A DNA stretch of 11,363 bases. Origin: an uncultured Collinsella sp. (GTDB lineage: Bacteria; Actinomycetota; Coriobacteriia; Coriobacteriales; Coriobacteriaceae). Under the pieces are notes generated by a model, which had not been told where the DNA came from, did no database searches, and saw only the letters and a list, made by a program, of their open reading frames with translations. A program made the translations under genes and the position numbers. The stretch is taken from positions 1 to 11,363 of the forward strand of contig USEK01000032.1 of NCBI GenBank assembly GCA_900553705.1, given 5' to 3'. Positions within the stretch are counted from its first letter, which is position 1. Each line of letters opens with the position of its first letter. This document shows positions 5,690 through 11,363 of this stretch, piece after piece.

Positions 5690-6409
5690 ATGCCAAAAGC
5701 GATATACGAAGGAATCTACCGAGAAATACGTTCGCGCATCATTAATGGGACCTATGCGTTTCAGGAGATGCTGCCGACCGAAGCCGAGCTGACCGCGGAG
5801 TTTGGCTGCACGCGCAATACCGTCCGCCGCGCTTTGAGCATGCTGGCAGACGAGATGTTTGTGCAGCCCATACACGGCAAGGGCGTGCGCGTTATTTGGC
5901 TCAAGGGCGAAACCGACATGCTGGGCGCACTCGAGGAAGTCGAGTCGTTTGGCGAATTTGCAAAGCGCAACAATGCCGTTGCATCGACGGACGTTAAGTC
6001 CTTTGAACATCTGGTCTGCACTGAGCAACTCTCTCGTCGCCTGGGCTTTAAGGTGGGCGAGGAGTTGATTCGCGTGGTGCGTGTCCGAAGCCTTAACGGC
6101 AATGCACGCCAAGTAGACCATGGTTACTTTTTGGAGTCGATCGCCAAGGGCCTGACGCCCGAGATCGCCGCAAAGTCAATTTACGACTATCTGGAGCACA
6201 AACGCGGCGTCAAGGTGATGGCGAGTCGCCGTACGGTGAGCGTCGAGCTTGCCAACGATGAGGACTGCAGTTATCTTGACCTCGGCAAATACAACTGCGT
6301 TGCCGTCATGGAGAGCCAGTCGTACACCTCGGACGGCATCTTGTTCGAGGTCACGCATGCCCGCACGCATCCCGAGATCTTCCACTACCGCGTCAACTCC
6401 AAGCGATAG
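5690..6409 (+). CDS. GntR-family (HutC/TreR branch) sugar-responsive repressor
   Basis: The protein has 239 residues, normal for GntR regulators with a UTRA effector domain. Residues 1-70 are the winged helix: IYREIRSRIINGTYAF, then LPTEAELTAEFGCTRNTVRRAL as the helix-turn-helix, then the GKG wing. Residues about 90-232 are the UTRA domain that binds a sugar phosphate or similar effector. The stretch GYFLESIAKGLTPEIAAKSI followed by YDYLEHKRG closely follows the layout I know from Bacillus TreR (trehalose operon repressor), so an alpha-glucoside or its phosphate is a likely effector. AGAGGTG five bases before the ATG supports the start. It is divergent from the PTS-HAD gene and upstream of the ABC operon, and candidate operators flank both, including its own promoter. 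Confidence 0.9.
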   Translation: MPKAIYEGIYREIRSRIINGTYAFQEMLPTEAELTAEFGCTRNTVRRALSMLADEMFVQPIHGKGVRVIWLKGETDMLGALEEVESFGEFAKRNNAVASTDVKSFEHLVCTEQLSRRLGFKVGEELIRVVRVRSLNGNARQVDHGYFLESIAKGLTPEIAAKSIYDYLEHKRGVKVMASRRTVSVELANDEDCSYLDLGKYNCVAVMESQSYTSDGILFEVTHARTHPEIFHYRVNSKR

Positions 6410-6451
6410 CCGGCTAGCTCGCAGCCTGACGAGACTCATGCCCTCAAAGCG

Positions 6452-6498
6452 AAAACGCCCGGTCAAACCGACGATGCATCGGCTTGACCGGGCGTTTT
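6452..6498 (+). terminator. Strong intrinsic terminator of the GntR gene
   Basis: AAAACGCCCGGTCAA (6452-6466) and TTGACCGGGCGTTTT (6484-6498) form a perfect 15-bp stem. An inner CCGA/TCGG stem (6468-6471 with 6479-6482) extends it after one mismatch. The stem ends in a T-run followed by CTCT. It separates the regulator gene from the ABC operon, which therefore needs its own promoter. Because of the A-run on the 5' side it could also work in the opposite direction. Confidence 0.92.
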
Positions 6499-6520
6499 CT
6501 CTGCATTCGATAACAAATAA

Positions 6521-6532
6521 TTGTTTATACAA
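6521..6532 (+). promoter_or_regulatory. Operator 3, upstream of the ABC operon
   Basis: TTGTTTATACAA is palindromic in its TTGT/ACAA arms and has the GTnTAnAC core (6523-6530). It differs by one base from TTGTATATACAA, which I recall as the TreR operator of Bacillus subtilis. A further outward half-site AACAA (6512-6516) sits just upstream. Confidence 0.6.
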
Positions 6533-6595
6533 AACTTGTCAAGTATCAAGTTGAAATTACCGTTCACCGAAGTTTTCCTACCGCTCTAGTAATAC

Positions 6596-6627
6596 TTGTT
6601 CAAACAACTAGCCAAATAGCGTATTGT
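6596..6627 (+). promoter_or_regulatory. Operator 4 and candidate promoter of the ABC operon
   Basis: TTGTTCAAACAA (6596-6607) has perfect 5-bp inverted arms TTGTT/AACAA around CA and lies 75 bp, about seven helical turns, from operator 3. Overlapping it is a possible -35 TTCAAA (6599-6604), 17 bp from a -10-like TATTGT (6622-6627). Each box matches four of six consensus bases. A repressor bound here would block polymerase directly. The operator is better supported than the promoter. Confidence 0.45.
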
Positions 6628-6641
6628 ACAAATCAGCAAAA

Positions 6642-6692
6642 GGGGCAAAGTCCCCGAGCCAATCTCCGAAGGCGGCGGCAAAGGGTGCCGCC
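6642..6692 (+). promoter_or_regulatory. 5' leader of the ABC operon with two hairpins
   Basis: GGGG-CAAAGT-CCCC (6642-6655) and GGCGGC-AAAGGGT-GCCGCC (6674-6692) form two compact stem-loops between the predicted transcription start (about 6634) and the ribosome site at 6701-6709. They may protect the 5' end of a highly expressed message. I see no match to a known riboswitch. Confidence 0.35.
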
Positions 6693-6715
6693 ACGGTGTG
6701 AAAGGGTGGATTGTA

Positions 6716-8032
6716 ATGAAGAACGAAATGAGCAGAAGGCAGTTCCTGGGCTTTGCTGGTTCCGCGGCTGCGGTTCTTGGTCTGGGCCTCGTGGGCTGCG
6801 GTGGCTCCGCCGGCTCCGGCTCCTCTGCTTCTGGTGACGCTGCCGAGGTCTACTTCCTCCAATTCAAGCCCGAGGTCGACAAGGAGTGGAAGGAGATCGC
6901 CAAGGCGTACAAGGAGGAGAAGGGCGTCGAGGTCAAGATCGTGACCGCCGCCTCCAACACCTACGAGGAGAAGCTCAAGTCCGAGATGTCCAAGAGCTCC
7001 GCTCCGACCCTGTTCCAGGTCAACGGCCCCACCGGTCTTAAGAACTGGAAGGATTACTGCGCCGACCTGTCCGATACCAAGCTCCGCGGTGAGCTCATCG
7101 ACGACTCCCTGGTTCTGCAGTCCGACGGCAAGGATCTGGGTATCGACTGGGTCCAGGAGAGCTACGGCATCATCTACAACAAGCAGCTGCTCGAGAAGGC
7201 TGGCTACAAGGCCGAGGACATCAACTCCTTCGACAAGCTGAAGGCTTGTGCCGACGACATCCAGGCCCGCAAGGACGAGCTTGGCGTTGAGGGCGCCTTC
7301 ACTTCCGCCGGCATGGACGACTCCTCCAGCTGGCGCTACACCACCCACCTCGCCAACCTCCCGCTCTACTACGAGTTCGAGAAGGAGCACAACCAGGAGG
7401 ACGACGAGATCAAGGGCGAGTATCTCGACAACTTCAAGCAGATTTTCGACCTGTACATCACCGACTCCACCTGCGATCCTTCGCAGCTTGCCTCCAAGAC
7501 CGGCGACGACGCTACCAACGAGTTCGCAACCGGGAAGGCCGTCTTCTATCAGAACGGTTCTTGGGCCTACGCCGACCTCACCAAGGCCGGCATGACCGAT
7601 GACCAGCTCGGCATGCTGCCGATCTACATCGGCGTCGACGGCGAGGAGAACCAGGGCCTGTGCTCCGGCGGCGAGAACTACTGGTGCGTGAGCTCCCAGG
7701 CTTCCGAGGATGCCCAGAAGGCCACCGAGGACTTCATGTACTGGTGCGTCACCGCTGACACCCCGACCAGCATCATCGCCGACAAGATGGGTCTGACCGC
7801 TCCGTTCAAGAGCGCCAAGGAGACCACCAACGTCTTCTCGCAGCAGGCCGTTGCCATGGCCAAGGACGGCAAGAAGACCGTCGCTTGGGACTTCGTCTAC
7901 ATCCCCTCTGAGGAGTGGAAGAAGAACCTCAAGCAGGCTCTGATCGCCTATGCTGCCGACAACAGCAAGTGGGACGGCGTCAAGAACGCCTTCGTCGATG
8001 GTTGGAAGACCGAGAAGGCTGCTTCTGAGTAA
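6716..8032 (+). CDS. CUT1-type sugar ABC transporter, substrate-binding lipoprotein
   Basis: The 438-residue protein is a family 1 extracellular solute-binding protein. The N-terminus carries a twin-arginine motif (SRRQFLG, 6-12), a hydrophobic stretch and a lipobox LVGC with C28 as the lipidation site, so export by Tat and anchoring to the outer face of the membrane are predicted. A Gly/Ser-rich linker (29-44) leads into the first lobe. Internal landmarks are ESYGIIYNKQLLEKAGY and FATGKAVFYQNGSWAYAD, both typical of the fold that binds oligosaccharides. I chose ATG 6716 because AAAGGGTGG (6701-6709) lies six bases upstream; the in-frame GTG at 6698 would overlap that site, and ATG 6728 is a less well placed alternative. 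Codon use is strongly biased (AAG, GAC, GAG, CTC), suggesting high expression. The sugar is unknown. Confidence 0.92.
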   Translation: MKNEMSRRQFLGFAGSAAAVLGLGLVGCGGSAGSGSSASGDAAEVYFLQFKPEVDKEWKEIAKAYKEEKGVEVKIVTAASNTYEEKLKSEMSKSSAPTLFQVNGPTGLKNWKDYCADLSDTKLRGELIDDSLVLQSDGKDLGIDWVQESYGIIYNKQLLEKAGYKAEDINSFDKLKACADDIQARKDELGVEGAFTSAGMDDSSSWRYTTHLANLPLYYEFEKEHNQEDDEIKGEYLDNFKQIFDLYITDSTCDPSQLASKTGDDATNEFATGKAVFYQNGSWAYADLTKAGMTDDQLGMLPIYIGVDGEENQGLCSGGENYWCVSSQASEDAQKATEDFMYWCVTADTPTSIIADKMGLTAPFKSAKETTNVFSQQAVAMAKDGKKTVAWDFVYIPSEEWKKNLKQALIAYAADNSKWDGVKNAFVDGWKTEKAASE

Positions 8033-8063
8033 GTAGTTGCTGCCCAAGCTATCTGATTAGCGA

Positions 8064-8099
8064 CAGGGGGCGGGCAGACGTTGGTTTGCCCGCCCCCTG
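8064..8099 (+). other. Intercistronic stem-loop between binding protein and permease genes
   Basis: CAGGGGGCGGGCA (8064-8076) and TGCCCGCCCCCTG (8087-8099) form a perfect 13-bp, very GC-rich stem with a 10-nt loop. No T-run follows, so full termination is unlikely. Its position after the binding-protein gene matches the malE-malF situation, where such structures protect the upstream mRNA or cause partial termination so that the binding protein outnumbers the permeases. Confidence 0.75.
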
Positions 8100-8119
8100 C
8101 ATATTGAAAGGACCCTTCT

Positions 8120-8974
8120 ATGGGCAAAGCACTCAAGCGCTGGTGGCCGCTCTTTATGCTGCCCACGTGTCTGGCGTTTATGATCGGGTTCGTGATCCCC
8201 TTTATCCAGGGTTTCTATCTCTCGTTCTGCCAGTTTATTACCATCAACAACACGCACTTTGTCGGTATCGAGAACTACGTGCGCGCACTGTCCGATCCGC
8301 AGTTTGCCACGTCGTTCTTCTTTACCGTGGCGTTTGCCTTCCTATCGACGGTGCTCATCAACGTGATTGCCCTCGCCATCGCGCAGGCGCTCACCCGCAA
8401 AGCGCTCAAGGGCACCAACATCTTCCGTACGATCTTCTTTATGCCTAACCTGATCGGCGGCATCGTGCTGGGCTACATTTGGCAGATTCTGATCAACTGC
8501 CTGCTCTCCAACGTGGGTGCCCAGCTCATCGCCCTTAACTCTGCTGCTGGCTTCTGGGGCCTTATCATCCTGACCCTGTGGCAGCAGGTCGGCTACATGA
8601 TGATCATCTACATCGCTGGTCTGCAGTCCATTCCGTCCGACTACATCGAGGCCGCCAAGGTCGACGGTGCCACGGCATGGCAGACGTTTTGGAAGGTTAA
8701 GATCCCTAACCTGATGCCGACCATCACCATCTGCCTGTTCCTGTCCATCACCAACGGCTTTAAGCTGTTCGACCAGAACCTCGCCCTTACCGGCGGCGCC
8801 CCCGCGCACTCCACCGAGATGCTCGCCCTGAACATCTACAACACGTTCTATTCGCGTGCCGGTATCGCATGGCAGGGCATTGGCCAGGCCAAGGCAGTCA
8901 TCTTCTGCATCCTGGTCGTAGCCATCTCCATGATTCAGCTTAAGGCCACGAGGTCCAAGGAGGTGCAGCAGTAA
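8120..8974 (+). CDS. CUT1 sugar ABC transporter permease, MalF/MsmF-type
   Basis: The 284-residue integral membrane protein has about six transmembrane segments, starting at residues 10-34 and 67-91. The cytoplasmic EAA loop, EAAKVDGATAWQTFWKVKIP (177-196), contacts the ATPase. Near the C-terminus NLALTGGAPAHSTEMLALNIY is the conserved stretch of MsmF/RafF/UgpA-like permeases. GAAAGGA (8106-8112) upstream of the ATG supports the start. Its TAA shares one base with the ATG of the next permease gene (TAATG), so translation is probably coupled. The two permeases form the membrane pore of the transporter. Confidence 0.95.
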   Translation: MGKALKRWWPLFMLPTCLAFMIGFVIPFIQGFYLSFCQFITINNTHFVGIENYVRALSDPQFATSFFFTVAFAFLSTVLINVIALAIAQALTRKALKGTNIFRTIFFMPNLIGGIVLGYIWQILINCLLSNVGAQLIALNSAAGFWGLIILTLWQQVGYMMIIYIAGLQSIPSDYIEAAKVDGATAWQTFWKVKIPNLMPTITICLFLSITNGFKLFDQNLALTGGAPAHSTEMLALNIYNTFYSRAGIAWQGIGQAKAVIFCILVVAISMIQLKATRSKEVQQ

Positions 8975-9813
8975 TGAAACGCGATAAGGTTATCAACCGC
9001 GCGCTCTCAATCTTCTTTACGATTCTGTCGCTCGCGTGGATCTACCCCGTGTTCATGATCGCGCTCAATTCCTTTAAGAAAGCGACCGCAATCAGCACCA
9101 CCACAGCGTTCGATCTGCTCACGCCCGAGACGTTCAACGGCCTTGCAAACTACTTGCACGCTCTTAACGAGCAGGGCTTTGCCTCGGCATTTATGTACTC
9201 GCTCATCATCACGGTCACGTCGGTCGTGCTGATCTTGGTGTGCTGCTCCATGTGCGCTTGGTATGTGGTTCGTGTCAACAACAAGATCTCGAACTTCTTC
9301 TATTACCTGTTCGTGTTCTCGATGGTCGTGCCCTTCCAGATGCTCATGTTCACGCTGTCCAATTTGGCGGACCGCATCGGCTTCAACACGCCGTTCAACA
9401 TCTGCTTTATCTACCTTGGCTTTGGCGCGGGCCTGGCGGTCTTTATGTTCGCCGGCTTTGTAAAGAACATTCCGCTCGAGATCGAAGAGGCGGCCATGAT
9501 CGACGGCTGCAACCCGGTCCAGGTGTTCTTTAAGATCGTCCTTCCCATCATGAAGCCCACCTATCTTTCGGTCGGCATTCTCGAGACCATGTGGGTCTGG
9601 AACGACTATCTGCTGCCCTACCTTACCCTCGACTCCACCAAGTACAGGACCATTCCTATCTTGATCCAGTACTTCCGCGGCGGCTACGGCCACGTCGAGC
9701 TCGGTCCCATGATGGCCTGCATCATGATGGTCGTTATCCCCATCGTCATCATGTACATCCTCTGCCAGAAGTACATCATCGACGGCGTGGTGGCGGGTGC
9801 CGTCAAGGGCTGA
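8974..9813 (+). CDS. CUT1 sugar ABC transporter permease, MalG/MsmG-type
   Basis: This 279-residue protein is the second permease subunit. A first membrane segment (residues 8-32) is followed by a periplasmic-type loop containing NYLHAL, further segments at about 74-98, 107-130 and 141-163, the EAA loop EEAAMIDGCNPVQVFFKIVLP (171-191), then MWVWNDYLLP, a signature of MalG-like proteins, and a C-terminal GVVAGAVKG typical of this subunit. Its start overlaps the stop of the upstream permease by one base. The gene ends 67 bp before the ATPase gene. Confidence 0.95.
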   Translation: MKRDKVINRALSIFFTILSLAWIYPVFMIALNSFKKATAISTTTAFDLLTPETFNGLANYLHALNEQGFASAFMYSLIITVTSVVLILVCCSMCAWYVVRVNNKISNFFYYLFVFSMVVPFQMLMFTLSNLADRIGFNTPFNICFIYLGFGAGLAVFMFAGFVKNIPLEIEEAAMIDGCNPVQVFFKIVLPIMKPTYLSVGILETMWVWNDYLLPYLTLDSTKYRTIPILIQYFRGGYGHVELGPMMACIMMVVIPIVIMYILCQKYIIDGVVAGAVKG

Positions 9814-9880
9814 TGCCGTAACTGTTTTGCAAGTTTCTGCGGCGCCCTCAACATGGTGCCGCATATCGAAAGGTAAAGAC

Positions 9881-11080
9881 ATGGCCGAGATCGTTCTCAA
9901 ACATGTTCAGAAGGTGTATCCCAACAACGAGTCCAAAAAGAAGGGCTTCTTTGGCAAAAAGAAGAAGACCGAGGAGAAGAAGCACAACCTCAAGGTTACC
10001 GAGGACGGCGTGCTCGCGGTGGAGGACTTTAACCTCACCGTTCACGACCAGGAGTTCGTCGTCCTCGTTGGCCCCTCTGGCTGCGGTAAGTCCACGACGA
10101 TGCGCATGGTCGCCGGCCTGGAGGACATTACCTCGGGCGATGTGCTCATCGACGGCAAGCGTGTCAACGATGTGGCGCCCAAGGACCGCGACATCGCCAT
10201 GGTGTTCCAGAGCTACGCTCTGTACCCCAATATGACGGTGTACGAGAACATGGCGTTTACGCTTGAGCTCAAGAAGGTCCCCAAGGACGAGATCGACCGC
10301 AAGGTTCGCTCCGCTGCCGAGATCTTGGGTATCACCGAGTACCTCGACCGTAAGCCCAAGGCGCTTTCGGGCGGCCAGCGTCAGCGTGTCGCTATCGGCC
10401 GCGCCATCGTGCGTGATCCTAAGGTCTTCCTGATGGACGAGCCGCTGTCCAACCTGGACGCCAAGCTGCGTAACCAGATGCGTGCCGAGCTCATCAAGCT
10501 GCGCCACGAGATCAAGGGCACGTTCATCTACGTCACCCACGACCAGACCGAGGCCATGACCCTCGGCGATCGCATTGTGGTCATGAAGGACGGCGTCGTC
10601 CAACAGATCGCCACCCCGCAGGAGGTCTTCAACCATCCCGCGAACATCTTCGTCGCCGGCTTCATCGGCGTGCCGCAGATGAACTTCTTCGATGCCCAGC
10701 TGGTGCGCTCGGGCAACGGCTTTACCGTCAAGACCGAGGATATGAACGTGGCGCTCGCCCCCGAGACTTGCGCTCAACTTGCCCTCAACTGGGACGGCGG
10801 CGACGTGAAGGAGATTACGGCCGGCGTGCGTCCCGAGCAGATCCTGCTTGCCGACAAGGGCGAGGAGGGCGCGCTCCAGGGTACCGTCGAGGTGACCGAG
10901 CTCATGGGCTCGACCGAGCATGTCCACGTGACCGCTCCCGACGGCCAGTTTGTCCTGATTATCCCCGTCGTCGACCTCGAGGCCAAGGGCGCGCTCAAGG
11001 CTGGCGACACCATCTGGTTCAAGTTTGAGAAGAACGCGACCCACCTCTTCGATAAGGTCTCTGGCAAGAATCTTATCTAG
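9881..11080 (+). CDS. ugpC: Sugar ABC transporter ATPase, MsmX/UgpC/MalK-type
   Basis: The protein has 399 residues. The nucleotide-binding domain has Walker A GPSGCGKST (64-72), Q-loop Q110 (VFQSYALYPNMTVYEN), signature LSGGQRQR (162-169), Walker B VFLMDEP (182-188), D-loop SNLDAKLR, and switch H220. The C-terminal third (about 240-390) is the MalK-like OB-fold regulatory region, with GVRPEQILLA. Between the first strand (IVLKHVQKVYP) and VLAVEDFNL there is an insertion rich in lysine (residues 19-38, KKKGFFGKKKKTEEKK) that standard MsmX or MalK proteins lack. ATG 9881 is preferred over the upstream in-frame ATG 9797 because GAAAGG (9868-9873) lies seven bases before it and the protein then begins MAEIVLKHV as usual. 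MsmX-type ATPases can serve several permeases; here a dedicated copy closes the operon. Confidence 0.95.
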   Translation: MAEIVLKHVQKVYPNNESKKKGFFGKKKKTEEKKHNLKVTEDGVLAVEDFNLTVHDQEFVVLVGPSGCGKSTTMRMVAGLEDITSGDVLIDGKRVNDVAPKDRDIAMVFQSYALYPNMTVYENMAFTLELKKVPKDEIDRKVRSAAEILGITEYLDRKPKALSGGQRQRVAIGRAIVRDPKVFLMDEPLSNLDAKLRNQMRAELIKLRHEIKGTFIYVTHDQTEAMTLGDRIVVMKDGVVQQIATPQEVFNHPANIFVAGFIGVPQMNFFDAQLVRSGNGFTVKTEDMNVALAPETCAQLALNWDGGDVKEITAGVRPEQILLADKGEEGALQGTVEVTELMGSTEHVHVTAPDGQFVLIIPVVDLEAKGALKAGDTIWFKFEKNATHLFDKVSGKNLI

Positions 11081-11140
11081 GCCCGGTGCAACCAGGCCCT
11101 TCCTTTGGGCGACTGCGGTATTGCCATCCTTTTGCCGCGG

Positions 11141-11363
11141 TCACATATAAGGCTCCCCTCCCGTCCACTGGGCGAGAGGGGAGCCTTTCTTTGTGTTGGG
11201 GCTGTCTGACCGGTCGTTTGTCTCGATCTGTAACGGGTGAGGCTGATTTCGGACGCTAGGTGTTACAGATCGAGACAGTTCCGCTGAGCTGACCATTTCA
11301 TCTAAATCGGTACCGTCAAGATTCTTTCGCAAATTGATCGAGGCGGCCTCGGCCCCGCCTTGC
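11141..11363 (-). CDS. Possible C-terminal part of an unknown protein (partial)
   Basis: On the minus strand a frame is open from the right window edge to TGA at 11143-11141. The first residues inside the window (QGGAEAASINLRKNLDGTDL, then DEMVSSAEL) look like a normal soluble protein end, but the later residues are encoded by the perfect inverted repeat and the ABC operon terminator and look arbitrary. Either the gene originally ended earlier and now reads through an inserted repeat, or the frame is open by chance. No family is recognised. The upstream part lies outside the window. Confidence 0.3.
   Translation of the reverse strand, partial: QGGAEAASINLRKNLDGTDLDEMVSSAELSRSVTPSVRNQPHPLQIETNDRSDSPNTKKGSPLAQWTGGEPYM
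11149..11187 (+). terminator. Intrinsic terminator of the ABC operon
   Basis: AAGGCTCCCCTC (11149-11160) and GAGGGGAGCCTT (11176-11187) form a perfect 12-bp stem with a 15-nt loop, followed by TCTTTGT. It lies about 70 bp behind the ATPase stop codon. It is also a candidate terminator for a minus-strand gene entering from the right, because an A-rich tract (ATATAA) precedes the stem. Confidence 0.88.
11219..11277. repeat. Perfect 16-bp inverted repeat with 27-nt spacer
   Basis: TGTCTCGATCTGTAAC (11219-11234) and GTTACAGATCGAGACA (11262-11277) are exact reverse complements. The spacer is 27 nt and no T-run follows on the plus strand, so it is unlike the two terminators in this window. It may be a dispersed palindromic repeat, a protein-binding site, or a structured end of a transcript. 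Confidence 0.7.

Noticed and set aside
6484..6513. TTGACC as a -35 box for the ABC operon
   Set aside because: It is part of the 3' arm of the GntR terminator stem, and no acceptable -10 is found 16-18 bp downstream.
6698..6715. GTG start six codons upstream for the binding protein
   Set aside because: It overlaps the Shine-Dalgarno sequence AAAGGGTGG that serves ATG 6716 and has no good ribosome site of its own.
6608..8047. Minus-strand frame (479 codons) opposite the sugar-binding lipoprotein
   Set aside because: Leu/Val/Gly-rich shadow produced by the biased codon use of the binding-protein gene; it would read through the lipoprotein signal and the operon leader.
9797..9880. Upstream ATG start for the ATPase gene
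   Set aside because: The added 28 residues have no family similarity, the start overlaps the end of the permease gene, and a well placed GAAAGG serves ATG 9881.
1..11363. CRISPR array, transposase or integrase, rRNA, riboswitch
   Set aside because: No regularly spaced direct repeats, no mobile-element enzyme frames and no recognised conserved RNA other than tRNA-Gln were found on either strand.

Overview
The window looks like chromosomal DNA from a GC-rich Gram-positive anaerobe. Coriobacteriia, and Collinsella in particular, fits best. This is an inference from codon use (C/G-ending codons, AAG and GAC favoured), from gene content and from the GC-rich hairpin style of the spacers, not from a marker gene. 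Left edge (1-790): the last codons of a class III aminotransferase (ArgD-like) are followed by about 600 bp without a convincing protein gene. That stretch holds a two-tier hairpin, an AT-rich segment bounded by inverted repeats, a tRNA 3'-end-like remnant followed by a hairpin terminator, a run of small GC-rich hairpins, and an intact tRNA-Gln(UUG) on the minus strand.

Middle (824-5460), all on the minus strand: a two-repeat peptidoglycan-binding protein with an unassigned C-terminal half, a trans-polyprenyl diphosphate synthase, and an 817-residue protein that joins a PTS EIIC, an EIIB and a complete Cof-type HAD phosphatase in one reading frame. These three have gaps of 113 and 138 bp, so they need not form one operon.

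Right part (5690-11080), all on the plus strand: a GntR/UTRA repressor resembling TreR, closed by a strong terminator, then a complete CUT1-type sugar ABC transporter (Tat-type lipoprotein binding protein, two permeases, dedicated MsmX/UgpC-type ATPase) closed by its own terminator. The repressor gene sits between the divergent PTS gene and the ABC operon. Four copies of a 12-bp palindrome-like site close to TTGTTTAAACAA lie in the two control regions, so the simplest reading is one repressor controlling a phosphorylating and a non-phosphorylating uptake route for related (probably alpha-glucoside) sugars. No glycoside hydrolase is present in the window, so the substrate is not settled.

Right edge (11141-11363): a terminator, a perfect 16-bp inverted repeat, and a minus-strand frame open to the window edge that may be the end of another gene. 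The most unusual items are the PTS-phosphatase fusion, the shared operator set, the inverted-repeat-bounded AT-rich segment, and the lysine-rich insertion in the ATPase.
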